A stretch of DNA of 64,000 bases from Oenococcus oeni DSM 20252 = AWRIB129 (GTDB lineage: Bacteria; Bacillota; Bacilli; Lactobacillales; Lactobacillaceae): contig NZ_AQVA01000009.1 of assembly GCF_000372485.1 (NCBI RefSeq), forward strand, positions 1 through 64,000. The letters run 5' to 3'. A program made the position numbers and the translations under genes. Below the pieces are notes generated by a model that did no database searches, had not been told where the DNA came from, and worked only from the letters and a program-made list of their open reading frames with translations. Every line of letters starts with the position of its first letter. Position 1 is the first letter of the stretch. This document shows positions 1-8,060 of this stretch, piece by piece.

Positions 1-11
1 TAAGAACCTGT

Positions 12-482
12 CTAGTATCTTTTAAGAACTATCTTCAGGAAGGCCAATACAACCATTTGAAGACTGCTGTTAAGGGCACGTTCACAGTTTTTCCAAAGTC
101 GCCGACATTTGTCTAGCCAACTCCATGAACGTTCAACGATCCATCGTTGCGGTAACACCGTGAACATATGCAACTCGTTGCGTTTAGCTACCGTCGTCTT
201 AGCATTCAAAATGAGCTTCACCTGATCCGCAAAGTCATTGCCAGTGTAGCCACCATCAACCATGACATGCTGAACCAGCTCTAAATTTTGGCTAGCCAAA
301 CTAAACATAGCCAATGCACCTGAACGATCTGATACATTAGCTCGTGTCACGAGAATGGCTTGTGGTAAACCATTAATATCAACCGCCATATGACGCTTAA
401 TCCCTGAAATCTTTTTGCCGCCATCGTAGCCACTATTTTTCGTTAAATCAGTGGTTTTAACACTTTGAGCATCAACAATCAC
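12..482 (-). CDS. IS5-family transposase, catalytic part (orfB)
   Basis: This frame holds the DDE nuclease core. The first Asp is in VDAQSVK, the second in MVDGGYTGN, and the Glu in [15 protein letters not shown]. An ATG opens the 156-residue frame, but matching sequence continues upstream of it to the A7 run at 533-539, so the natural product is most likely an orfA-orfB fusion of about 260 residues. It acts at the 17-bp terminal repeats of its own element. I see no disabling change in the catalytic part. Confidence 0.88.
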   Translation of the reverse strand: MIVDAQSVKTTDLTKNSGYDGGKKISGIKRHMAVDINGLPQAILVTRANVSDRSGALAMFSLASQNLELVQHVMVDGGYTGNDFADQVKLILNAKTTVAKRNELHMFTVLPQRWIVERSWSWLDKCRRLWKNCERALNSSLQMVVLAFLKIVLKRY

Positions 483-799
483 AAACGACGTTCGGGCCGA
501 TCGGCCCTGTGCAAAGCGATAGGAAGCAACAGTTTTTTTAAAAGCCTTTCTAATAGCGAATCAGCTGTCGGGTCTGGTTTATCTCGCCACATATCGTAAT
601 AGCGGTAGACAGTGTGCCATTCCGGGAAATCGTGCGGTAATTCACGCCATTGACACCCTGTAGTAAGCGAGTAAAGGATGGCATTGAATACGTCATAAAG
701 ATCATAACGACGCGGTCTTGTATGCTTGCGGAAGTTTTCTAAATCAGGTTGTATTAACGCAAATTGCGCTCGAGAAATATTGCTTGGATAATCTGGCAT
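479..799 (-). CDS. IS5-family transposase, N-terminal part (orfA)
   Basis: This 106-residue product carries the N-terminal DUF4096-type region of IS5-family transposases. Typical segments are [19 protein letters not shown] and the following [13 protein letters not shown]. The frame runs into an A7 run at 533-539 (minus-strand reading) and stops shortly after. The last residues beyond the A7 run do not resemble the family, whereas the -1 frame after the same run reads [17 protein letters not shown], the expected continuation. The full transposase is therefore probably made by a -1 programmed frameshift joining this frame to orfB. Alone, it lacks every catalytic residue. Confidence 0.88.
   Translation of the reverse strand: MPDYPSNISRAQFALIQPDLENFRKHTRPRRYDLYDVFNAILYSLTTGCQWRELPHDFPEWHTVYRYYDMWRDKPDPTADSLLERLLKKLLLPIALHRADRPERRL
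533..539 (-). other. Probable -1 frameshift slippery run (A7)
   Basis: Seven A residues on the minus strand, read TTA AAA AAA CTG in the orfA frame. Slipping back one base continues as ACT GTT GCT and gives an unbroken, family-like transposase. Programmed -1 frameshifting at A-rich heptamers is known in IS families with split transposases. Confidence 0.7.
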
Positions 800-883
800 G
801 ACAAACTCCTCAGTCGGTTTTCCACAATTCTACCAGATTCAGCAGATACTAGACAGGTTCTAAGAGATCTGATCGATCAATAC

Positions 884-2107
884 ATGCAAAAAAAGGAATT
901 GCTCTATCAAACTTGGTTCACTCACAGCGAAGAACGTTTAAAGGCTTTCAATCAGGTTCGGAAAGGAACTAAAAAAATTATCGAAACAATCCGCGATGCT
1001 TCTTTCCCGCGTGATCTTCACGGTTCCGCGCTTGAAACAGTCATGGACGTAATTGCAAGCCAGGAAGAGATTTTTAAAGGCGCTAAGCATGCCTTTATGT
1101 GGAAACCGAAAATGAGAATCCCCGACATCTATGAAAACCGGGAAAATCAGTTGGCATTCGCCGAGATGTTCGATCAAATACTTCACACAAATAACGATCT
1201 TAAAATGCTGATGGCAGTTAATGAATTAGATAAACATAAAATCAAAGGGCTTGGGCCTGCTGTCGCTAATATTCTTTATTTTCTCGAACCAACAATTTTT
1301 TGTCCATTCAATACGAAAATTGTCGAGGGCTATAACTATTTAACGCATTCAAAGATTCGTTTGGGCAAATGGGTCGATTACTTTAAATTACGGGATGGGG
1401 TTATTGAATTAAATCAGGCTAGTGGACTTTTCTCAAAGGATCTTGGAGCCGTTTCGGCCTTTTTGTTTGATATTGGAAAATTGAATTATGTTGTCCGGGA
1501 AAACTCGGAAGTTTATATCAAAACAGAAAATAAAACACAGAAAAAAATTGAAGAAAAATTGGAAAATGATGAATTAAAAAATTTGCACTATAAAATTCAA
1601 TATATTTTAGCCGATATCGGTAACAATATCGGCTATCGTTCTTGGATCGCTTCAAATGATCATAATCGACATTATCAAGGAAATCGTCTTGGGGATGTTT
1701 CTTTAGCAAGACTTCCGGAAACTATTAATCGATTACCAATTCATATTCGTGAAACGGTCTCTTTAATTGATGTAATCTGGTTTTCAAAAAACGATCTGCC
1801 GATTGCTTCTTTCGAAGTCGAGAAATCAACATCGATCATGTCCGGCATGAATCGAATGGATGACTTCTATCAAGTTAATCAAAACGATATGATGCTCTAT
1901 ATTGTGGCACCGGACCATCGCGAAAATGAAGTTTTAGCACAATTCAATCGTCCTCATTACATGCGCAACCATGATTTGCATGATCATATTCGTTATATTC
2001 TTTTTAAAGATTTAATTGAAAACTATCTTTCTATTAAACGATTTGGTAAGGATTTTTCAATTTTGGCAGCTATTTCGCATTTTTCAGATGGAAATCCTGT
2101 CAAATGA
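884..2107 (+). CDS. Restriction-endonuclease-like protein, probably 5'-truncated by the IS
   Basis: The reading frame is open from inside the IS, but the first start codon outside it is the ATG at 884, which has no ribosome binding site. I infer that the IS removed or displaced the true 5' end. The middle holds a helix-hairpin-helix-like stretch (IKGLGPAVANILYFLEP). The C-terminal part reads LIDVIWF, then PIASFEVEKSTS and SGMNRMDDF, an arrangement of D and E-x-E-K residues typical of PD-(D/E)XK nucleases found in standalone restriction-like proteins. No methyltransferase is visible alongside. It may be an orphan, non-functional defence gene; product class likely, activity uncertain. Confidence 0.6.
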   Translation: MQKKELLYQTWFTHSEERLKAFNQVRKGTKKIIETIRDASFPRDLHGSALETVMDVIASQEEIFKGAKHAFMWKPKMRIPDIYENRENQLAFAEMFDQILHTNNDLKMLMAVNELDKHKIKGLGPAVANILYFLEPTIFCPFNTKIVEGYNYLTHSKIRLGKWVDYFKLRDGVIELNQASGLFSKDLGAVSAFLFDIGKLNYVVRENSEVYIKTENKTQKKIEEKLENDELKNLHYKIQYILADIGNNIGYRSWIASNDHNRHYQGNRLGDVSLARLPETINRLPIHIRETVSLIDVIWFSKNDLPIASFEVEKSTSIMSGMNRMDDFYQVNQNDMMLYIVAPDHRENEVLAQFNRPHYMRNHDLHDHIRYILFKDLIENYLSIKRFGKDFSILAAISHFSDGNPVK

Positions 2108-2281
2108 TCAATATTCAAAGATAACCCTTTGATCGTCTTCCAGTAAAATAACCAAGAAAATAGTTGTAAATTGGATCTTTACATGATACCTTTTGAATGA
2201 AATAAAGCTTTTCGACAAACTTCGCTAGCTGATTGAATCCTTTGGAAGCTTATTTCTAATCTATTTTAATGGAGTTTTATC

Positions 2282-3014
2282 ATGGGATCGGAATCAACAG
2301 GAATTTTTCATTGGATTTACGTTCAATTATTCGCTAATTGGAAGAAGTTTGAAGTAATTTATATTTCAATTTTGATTTTGTTGCAATTTGCAGTCTACGC
2401 AATTGTTCCAGATTCTTTAATCGGCATGGTTTCCGGCGTTGCCGGAGTTCTCTGCCTGATTTACGGAATGAAGGGGCGGAAAATAAATTTCATTTTTGGC
2501 TTAATCCAATGCCTGGCAATGGCTTATGTCGCTTGGATCAGCCATGCTTATGGATCATTCGCAATGGATATCGTTTATGTCATTTCACAACCAATCGGAT
2601 GGTTAATGTGGGGACACGACGAAGCAACTCATTCCTTTTCCAAAACAATTCGAAATTGGATCTTTTTAGGCGCCTTCATTGCCTGGGCAATTGGTTGGTG
2701 GATTCTTTCAATCATACATGGACAATTACCATACTTGGACAGCATTAACTTTGTTGTAAGCATTATCGCTCAAACGCTTTATATATTGAAGTAAAAAAAA
2801 CTGGTCGCTATGGATTATTGTCAATTCAGCCAATATAATTTATTGGGCAGCTTTGGCCTATCAAACGATTGCCGGTTACACGAATATCGGTAATTTAGGA
2901 GCCAATCTTTCACAAATCGCTTTACAGGCTGCCCTGCTCTTTAACAGTATCTATGCCATCAAAGTTTGGGGAAGCGGCGAGGCCGACAATGAAGGAGGAA
3001 CCAAGAATGCCTAA
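2282..3014 (+). pseudogene. pnuC: PnuC-type nicotinamide riboside transporter, frameshifted
   Basis: The first 170 codons encode a multi-helix membrane protein matching PnuC (GLIQCLAMAYVAWISHAYG, then QPIGWLMWG). The frame then stops at TAA (2792-2794). Removing the single T at 2792 restores KKNWSLWIIVNSANIIYWA and continues through ALLFNSIYAIKVWG to a natural stop at 3012-3014, giving the usual length of about 240 residues. PnuC imports nicotinamide riboside for NAD synthesis. The break is one base in a TAAAAAAAA context. It could be a real null allele or a sequence error; the gene is otherwise undecayed. The start is supported by a GGAG just upstream. Confidence 0.85.
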
Positions 3015-3026
3015 CTTGTCATCATT

Positions 3027-3151
3027 AAAAAAACGGCTCCCATCATCAAGTGATGAGAACCGCTCTCGGATTATCTGAGATCCGATTTGCTCATATAGGA
3101 GAAATCTCTTTAGCAGACTCAAGCCGCTGTTTACGATCTCTATTAATCCTT
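3027..3151 (-). ncRNA. Structured RNA element A with cre-like promoter and terminator
   Basis: A strong promoter lies just inside the 3' end of the mgtC-like gene: -35 TTGAAA (3181-3186), 17-bp spacer, -10 TATAAT (3158-3163). The RNA would open with GAGATC (3135-3140), which pairs with GATCTC (3077-3082) around two small stems. It ends in a near-perfect hairpin (3034-3062) followed by seven U (3027-3033). No gene follows on this strand. Related elements lie at 18152-18369 and 36922-37141. I recognise no known riboswitch class. Confidence 0.6.
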
Positions 3152-3157
3152 ATCTAT

Positions 3158-3186
3158 ATTATAACAATATAAAAAAGCGCTTTCAA
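3158..3186 (-). promoter_or_regulatory. Promoter of RNA element A with overlapping cre-like box
   Basis: TTGAAA, 17 bp, TATAAT. The -35 box is part of a 15-mer (3172-3186) that matches the CcpA cre consensus WTGNAANCGNWNNCW at all but one position. CcpA is encoded at 49.7-50.7 kb in this window. Confidence 0.6.
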
Positions 3187-3860
3187 TACTCAATTGACTT
3201 GACATGTGGATTATCTTTAAAAAGATCCATTAATCGTGCAGGATCATACCCTTGTGGTAATTTGACAAACAATTCTACATGGATACTATCATTGCCATTT
3301 TTATCGGCACTAAGATTTATAATCTCGATATTGTTGGAGGCAAATTTTTTCTGTATAAAAGCAATCGAATCAGCTATTTTGTCAAATTCAATATCAATTT
3401 GCTCAGATTCAGGCAACGGCATCCACTTAAAATTATGACGAAGAATAATTTGAACCAGTAAAACAATTACTGTAGCTGAAACGCCGATAAAATATAATTT
3501 AGCACCAATGGCCATACCAACTCCGGCTGTTGTCCAAACACCTGCTGCCGTCGTTAAACCATTGATTGCCTGTTTTCTAACAAAAATCATTCCAGCGCCA
3601 AGAAAACCGATTCCACTAACAATTTGTGCCGCAATTCGTGACGGATCAAGTACATACCCTTTCAGTTGGACAACATCGACAAAACCGTATTTGGAAACAA
3701 TCATAATCAGGGCCGCTCCAAGAGCAACGATCATGTGGGTTCGAACTCCAGCCTCTTTTAATCGGCTTTTTCTTTCATAACCAATTGCAAAACCACAAAC
3801 CCCTGCAACAATTAATCTGAGCAATAATTCAATCTGTGTAATTAAATATGTATCGTTCAT
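3183..3860 (-). CDS. MgtC/SapB-family membrane protein
   Basis: A 225-residue protein with four or five N-terminal membrane helices carrying the family motifs GYERKSRLKEAGVRTH and SGIGFLGAGMI, followed by a cytosolic ACT-like tail from about residue 150. MgtC/SapB proteins are membrane proteins linked to growth at low magnesium and acid stress in other bacteria; the exact role in lactic acid bacteria is not settled. AAGGAA precedes the ATG. It is a single gene; its last codons overlap the promoter of RNA element A. I see no M-box magnesium riboswitch upstream. Confidence 0.85.
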   Translation of the reverse strand: MNDTYLITQIELLLRLIVAGVCGFAIGYERKSRLKEAGVRTHMIVALGAALIMIVSKYGFVDVVQLKGYVLDPSRIAAQIVSGIGFLGAGMIFVRKQAINGLTTAAGVWTTAGVGMAIGAKLYFIGVSATVIVLLVQIILRHNFKWMPLPESEQIDIEFDKIADSIAFIQKKFASNNIEIINLSADKNGNDSIHVELFVKLPQGYDPARLMDLFKDNPHVKSIEY

Positions 3861-4057
3861 AGATTGTTCCTTCTAGCTAATTATGGCATAGACAAAAATT
3901 AAAAAACCTATGGCTTGAAAGCTTTTTTATTTTCCTGCTAACTCGAAGTTAATATTTTGCCTAGATACCATGTTTGTTTCAAAAAAGCTTATACAGAAGT
4001 CCCCAAGTTTCTACATAATATAATATAAAAAAGTTCATTAGAATAAGAACACAAAAA

Positions 4058-4579
4058 TTATCTTAAAAATGCTTGATAAAATTCCTCAGAATCATTATTT
4101 GGAAGAATATATTCAATCGATATCGATTTAATTTCGCTTTCAAAAAGAAAACTTTTTTTATTCAATTGACGAGCCAGTCCTTCAGCTTGAAGTGCCCTCA
4201 GCTGTTGCCCAACCGTCAAATGAGGAACATAAGGAATATCTTTCCGCAAAAAAATGGATAATTCCGAGTTCCTATATAACGAATCATGAATAATTTCTAT
4301 TTCCTTTCGACCCTGCCCGACTTCAAGCCAAATATAACCGCCACGGAAATCGCCATCCAGATGATTTAGTTCAATTTTGAAACAGTCGACTTTTTTCAAA
4401 CTCTCTTGAGTAAGCGTAATTAAACGATCATCGGAAATTGGACTGTCAAAAGGAAAAACCAAGGATATATGCGGCCTGATATTCTTATAGAGAGGATCAA
4501 TTCGTTTCCTAATCAGATCTATCTCCAAATTATTTGCAAATTGTGGAAAAATGAGTATCGATCTTAACATTTTATTCAA
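4058..4579 (-). CDS. 2H phosphoesterase (2'-5' RNA ligase-like)
   Basis: This 173-residue protein has the two H-x-(S/T) motifs that define the 2H phosphoesterase superfamily: RPHISLVFPF near residue 36 and VPHLTVGQQL near residue 118. They are spaced as in LigT/YjcG-like proteins, which cleave or join 2',5'- or cyclic phosphodiester bonds; the physiological substrate here cannot be told. It stands alone on the minus strand, with 266 bp to the divergent ABC operon. The length fits the family and nothing is missing. Confidence 0.8.
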   Translation of the reverse strand: MNKMLRSILIFPQFANNLEIDLIRKRIDPLYKNIRPHISLVFPFDSPISDDRLITLTQESLKKVDCFKIELNHLDGDFRGGYIWLEVGQGRKEIEIIHDSLYRNSELSIFLRKDIPYVPHLTVGQQLRALQAEGLARQLNKKSFLFESEIKSISIEYILPNNDSEEFYQAFLR

Positions 4580-4803
4580 AAAAATTATTTCAAATTAGTT
4601 CATTTAAAAATTATCATGTCTTTATTCTTGAATATAAGATCATATCGAGAAAATTGTTCACACAAAATTTTTTCTTAATGGAAATTCAACTTTTTCTATC
4701 GAAAGCTTTTTTATGTAAACACAGATTGAAAACTCTGACCTCAATATAGTTGATTTGTTGATCTACAGATTGGAGTTCAATTGAAAAGTTGTATAATTAA
4801 TTT

Positions 4804-4825
4804 AGTGAGTGACCGCTCACTTACT
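4804..4825 (+). promoter_or_regulatory. TetR-type palindromic operator of the ABC exporter operon
   Basis: A 22-bp dyad (arms AGTGAGTGA and TCACTTACT around CCGC) lies just downstream of a TATAAT -10 box and 21 bp before the ABC gene. The third gene of this operon is a TetR regulator, so autorepression is likely. Confidence 0.7.
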
Positions 4826-4845
4826 CAACCGATTACGAGGAAATT

Positions 4846-5583
4846 ATGACTAACGTAATAACGCTGGAAAAAGTTTCAAAAAGTTTTGGACAAAATCATG
4901 TTTTAAAAAATATAAGTCTTCAAATAAAAAATGGCCAATTAATTGGCTTGATCGGTCCATCAGGCACCGGAAAGACGACTATGATTGCTGCTATTTTAGG
5001 CATGATTAAATTGGATAGCGGAAAAATAACCGTACTCGACAAAAGCATGCCAAACCGAGAAGTCTTAGGAAAAATCGGCTATATGGCGCAAAGCGATGCT
5101 CTTTACACATCCCTCAGTGGCAGAGAAAATTTAAGGTTTTTTGCCGGTTTAATGAAACAACCCGGTGAAATTTTAAGAGATCAGATCAAGCGGGTTAGTG
5201 AAATTGTCGACCTACAAGATTCTTTAGATATAAGAGTTTCAAATTACTCGGGAGGCATGAAACGTCGTCTATCATTGGCAATTGCTTTATTAGCGAACTC
5301 GCCAATAATTCTATTGGACGAACCAACCGTTGGAATCGATCCGGAACTAAGAGTTCAGGTCTGGGCAGAATTAAGAAAACTTCATAAATCAGGAAAAACT
5401 ATTATTGTTACCACCCACGTAATGGATGAAGTCGAACATGTTGATCGGGTATTAATGCTGCGAAACGGCCAAATAATTGCCGACGATCTGCCACAAAAAT
5501 TAGAGTCTGATTATAAAGTTAATTCAATAGAAAAAGTATTCATAAAAACAGGAGAAAAAAATGCGCACTCTAGTGATCTTTGA
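4846..5583 (+). CDS. ABC transporter ATP-binding protein (ABC-2 type exporter)
   Basis: This 245-residue nucleotide-binding subunit has Walker A GPSGTGKTT, the signature SGGMKRRLS, Walker B IILLDEPTVGID and a switch His in TTHVMDEVEH. It is of the DrrA/NatA type that pairs with ABC-2 permeases. The downstream permease gene overlaps its 3' end by 23 bp, implying coupled translation. An operator-like palindrome sits in its leader and a TetR gene closes the operon, so it is probably an inducible drug or lipid exporter. The substrate is unknown. Confidence 0.9.
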   Translation: MTNVITLEKVSKSFGQNHVLKNISLQIKNGQLIGLIGPSGTGKTTMIAAILGMIKLDSGKITVLDKSMPNREVLGKIGYMAQSDALYTSLSGRENLRFFAGLMKQPGEILRDQIKRVSEIVDLQDSLDIRVSNYSGGMKRRLSLAIALLANSPIILLDEPTVGIDPELRVQVWAELRKLHKSGKTIIVTTHVMDEVEHVDRVLMLRNGQIIADDLPQKLESDYKVNSIEKVFIKTGEKNAHSSDL

Positions 5584-6706
5584 AAGAATCCTAAAAGAAC
5601 CTAGTCGCGACAAAAGGACTCTAGCACTTGTATTTTTGGCGCCTTTGCTGGTTCTGGGACTTCTTTATTTAATCTTGCAATCAAATACCAATTTAAGTGC
5701 TCGATTGGGAACTGAAAATGTCAGCCCAAATTTAATGAAACAATTGAAAAAAAACAGTAAAATCAACTTGGTTGCTATCAATAATAAAAGGAGTATTTCA
5801 AGAAATTTGAAGAAGTATCATCTTGCGGCTCTTTTAAAACAAAAAAACCAGAAATTGACAGTCACCTATCAAAATGCAGATACCTCTTTAACAGCCGTTG
5901 TTAAAGAGAATCTGGTTAAAAGTATTACAAAAGATCAAATTAAATCAATTAAATCGAAAATTAATCAATCGCAACAAGAATTGAATTCCGTCATCAAATC
6001 ATTGCCGACTACCGAGCAAAAAGCAATCGAAAGTAAATTAGGAAGCAAAAAAAATGGAAATTCTCTATCGCTATCAGAAAAGTATATTTATGGAAACGCC
6101 AATAGCAGTCTTTTTACCGCAATTGCGCCTGTTTTAGTTGGATTTTTAGTTTTCTTCTTTGTCTTCTTAATTTCCGGCGTTTCGCTACTACAGGAAAGAA
6201 CTACGGGAACACTTGGCAGGTTATTAACCAGTCCGGTTAAAAGGCAGGAAATAATTGCCGGCTATGTTGGAGCATATGGATTACTAGCAATTCTGCAAAC
6301 TATCGTGGTAGTTATTTATGCAATTTACGTTCTTGGCATAAATAGTCGTGGATCAATCTGGTTGGTAATGCTAATCAATCTATTACTCGCATTAGTCGCT
6401 TTGTCAATGGGACTATTGGTTTCAACGCTTGCCTCATCCGAATTTCAGATGATTCAATTTATACCGATTTTAATCGTACCGCAGGTTTTCTTTTCCGGAA
6501 TGTTTAATCTTAGTGATATGAATAGCTTTTGGCGAATCTTCGCCCATATCTTTCCAATGTATTATGGCGGCGATGCTTTGATCGACGTAATTAAAAAAGG
6601 AGCCGGAATAGAAAATATCGGAATCGACTTATTAATCTTGGCTGCCTTTGCAGTCATTTTAATTTCTATTAACATTATTGGTTTAAGACGTTATAGGAGA
6701 GTCTAA
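5561..6706 (+). CDS. ABC-2 type transporter permease
   Basis: This 381-residue protein has one N-terminal membrane helix, a large external domain (about residues 35-175) rich in Lys, Asn and Ser, then five or six helices with the ABC-2 pattern LLQERTTGTLGRLLTSPVKRQEI. This is the YhgE/DrrB-like layout of drug exporters. GGAG lies at normal distance before the ATG, inside the upstream ATPase gene. It works with the 4846-5583 ATPase at the cell membrane; no substrate can be assigned. Confidence 0.88.
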   Translation: MRTLVIFERILKEPSRDKRTLALVFLAPLLVLGLLYLILQSNTNLSARLGTENVSPNLMKQLKKNSKINLVAINNKRSISRNLKKYHLAALLKQKNQKLTVTYQNADTSLTAVVKENLVKSITKDQIKSIKSKINQSQQELNSVIKSLPTTEQKAIESKLGSKKNGNSLSLSEKYIYGNANSSLFTAIAPVLVGFLVFFFVFLISGVSLLQERTTGTLGRLLTSPVKRQEIIAGYVGAYGLLAILQTIVVVIYAIYVLGINSRGSIWLVMLINLLLALVALSMGLLVSTLASSEFQMIQFIPILIVPQVFFSGMFNLSDMNSFWRIFAHIFPMYYGGDALIDVIKKGAGIENIGIDLLILAAFAVILISINIIGLRRYRRV

Positions 6707-6707
6707 A

Positions 6708-7367
6708 TTGACGAAAGAAAATAGCTTACTGTCCTTATTTGAGAGCGCTATAAAAGAAAAAGTTGTTCTAACCAAAAAACAACGAGCCGTGTTAAACGCC
6801 AGCTTGATTTTATTTTCCGAAAAAGGTTACGAAAAAACTTCAACATCCGACATTGCAAAAAGAGCTGGTGTAGCAGAAGGCACTGTTTATAAGCAATTTA
6901 AAACGAAAAAAAATCTGCTCATTAACGGTATCGCACCAATATTAAAAATAGTCTTTGAAGATGCAATTAATGAATTTTCGGAAAATAGTTTAAAAGATAA
7001 GGAAATGACTCTGCATGAATATTTAACCGATATCGTGCAAGACCGTAGTAATTTCGTTGAAAAAAATCTGCCGGCAATCAAAGTTATCTTAAATCAGATG
7101 TTAACAAATCCTGAATTCGCAAAGATTGTAATCACAAAGTTTAAAAAAAGTTTAGAAGCTTATGTTAACCCGATTTTGAATAACTTGCGACAAAATAATC
7201 AATTAATCGAGCTGCCTAATTATCAAATATTCAGATTTATTTTTAGTTCAGTTGCCGGGACGGTCATAGGCTATCATGTCAACGATAAAAGTTCTCTGGG
7301 AGAGGAAATCAACGCAACAATTCTTCTACTGGAAAAAGCCTTATCAAAAGCAAATCAAGATAATTAA
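6708..7367 (+). CDS. TetR-family repressor of the ABC exporter
   Basis: This 219-residue regulator has an N-terminal helix-turn-helix (TSTSDIAKRAGVAEGTVYKQF) after a short basic leader; the C-terminal half is the variable ligand domain. The start is TTG at 6708, one base after the permease stop, placed by AGGAGAG at good distance. As the last gene of the exporter operon it most likely binds the palindrome at 4804-4825 and lifts on ligand binding. The ligand is unknown. Confidence 0.85.
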   Translation: MTKENSLLSLFESAIKEKVVLTKKQRAVLNASLILFSEKGYEKTSTSDIAKRAGVAEGTVYKQFKTKKNLLINGIAPILKIVFEDAINEFSENSLKDKEMTLHEYLTDIVQDRSNFVEKNLPAIKVILNQMLTNPEFAKIVITKFKKSLEAYVNPILNNLRQNNQLIELPNYQIFRFIFSSVAGTVIGYHVNDKSSLGEEINATILLLEKALSKANQDN

Positions 7368-7383
7368 TTTGCTTCGACAATCA

Positions 7384-8058
7384 CTATTCTTTCAGTTTCA
7401 TTCTGCCATCGAGAATTTCATAAATCTTGTCGGCAAAATCCACTAAACGCAAGTCGTGAGTGACAACTACGATGCTTTTGTGTTGTTCTTTTGCTAAAGA
7501 TTTAAATAAACTGCCAACCTCTTTCACATTATCGCTATCCAGCGATGCCGTCGGTTCGTCCGCCAATATAATACTGGGGTCCGTGTACAGTGCTCTTGCA
7601 ATTGCCGCTCGCTGATTTTGGCCGCCTGATAATTCCCCGGGGTATTTTTCTTGCAGTTCCTCAATTCCTAATTTCTTTAAGAGCGAATCCAAACTGGAAC
7701 TATCCAAATTACCCTTATTTTTGACTTTATCAACCAAGACAAATTGTTCTTTTACGGTTAAGTATGGAAGCAAATTATATGATTGGAGAATGAAAGCAAT
7801 TTTATTTAAACGCAAAGTATCCCGGTCCTTTGACGAAAGACCTTCAATTGGTTGACCTTCAATATTTACCTGACCGGAGGTTGGTTTTTGCAATCCACCT
7901 GCGATTGTCAAAAAAGTGCTTTTACCAGAACCAGAAGGACCCAACACTAAATTAAATTGATTATTTTCGGCAGAAAAATTTATATTTTTCAAGACGTGGA
8001 CTCGGCTTATTTTATTTCCAAAAATTTTATTGATATTCCGTAATTCAATCACTGACAT
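7384..8058 (-). CDS. ABC transporter ATP-binding protein (MacB/LolD type)
   Basis: This 224-residue ATPase has Walker A GPSGSGKST, signature LSGGQNQRAAIARAL and Walker B IILADEPTASLDS. These are the features of ATPases that pair with FtsX-like permeases (mechanotransmission exporters). It lies 2 bp after the permease gene and is third in a TetR-permease-ATPase operon. Such systems export peptides or antimicrobials or pull lipoproteins from the membrane; the substrate is not evident. Confidence 0.9.
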   Translation of the reverse strand: MSVIELRNINKIFGNKISRVHVLKNINFSAENNQFNLVLGPSGSGKSTFLTIAGGLQKPTSGQVNIEGQPIEGLSSKDRDTLRLNKIAFILQSYNLLPYLTVKEQFVLVDKVKNKGNLDSSSLDSLLKKLGIEELQEKYPGELSGGQNQRAAIARALYTDPSIILADEPTASLDSDNVKEVGSLFKSLAKEQHKSIVVVTHDLRLVDFADKIYEILDGRMKLKE

Positions 8059-8060
8059 AT

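Larger units (their letters stand above)
4..860 (-). mobile_element. IS5-family insertion sequence, complete
   Basis: The element is bounded by perfect 17-bp inverted repeats at 4-20 and 844-860 (outer sequence GAACCTGTCTAGTATCT) and flanked by the trinucleotide TAA at 1-3 and 861-863. A 3-bp TNA target duplication is the usual footprint of the IS1031-type branch of IS5. It encodes a DDE transposase in two overlapping frames. It lies directly on the 5' edge of the restriction-like gene that follows, so it probably cut that gene. Both ends and both frames look intact, so it may still be active. Confidence 0.92.

Noticed and set aside
764-883. Longer start of the nuclease-like gene inside the IS element
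   Set aside because: The extra codons are IS terminal sequence and show no similarity to the rest of the protein; the frame is open only by chance.
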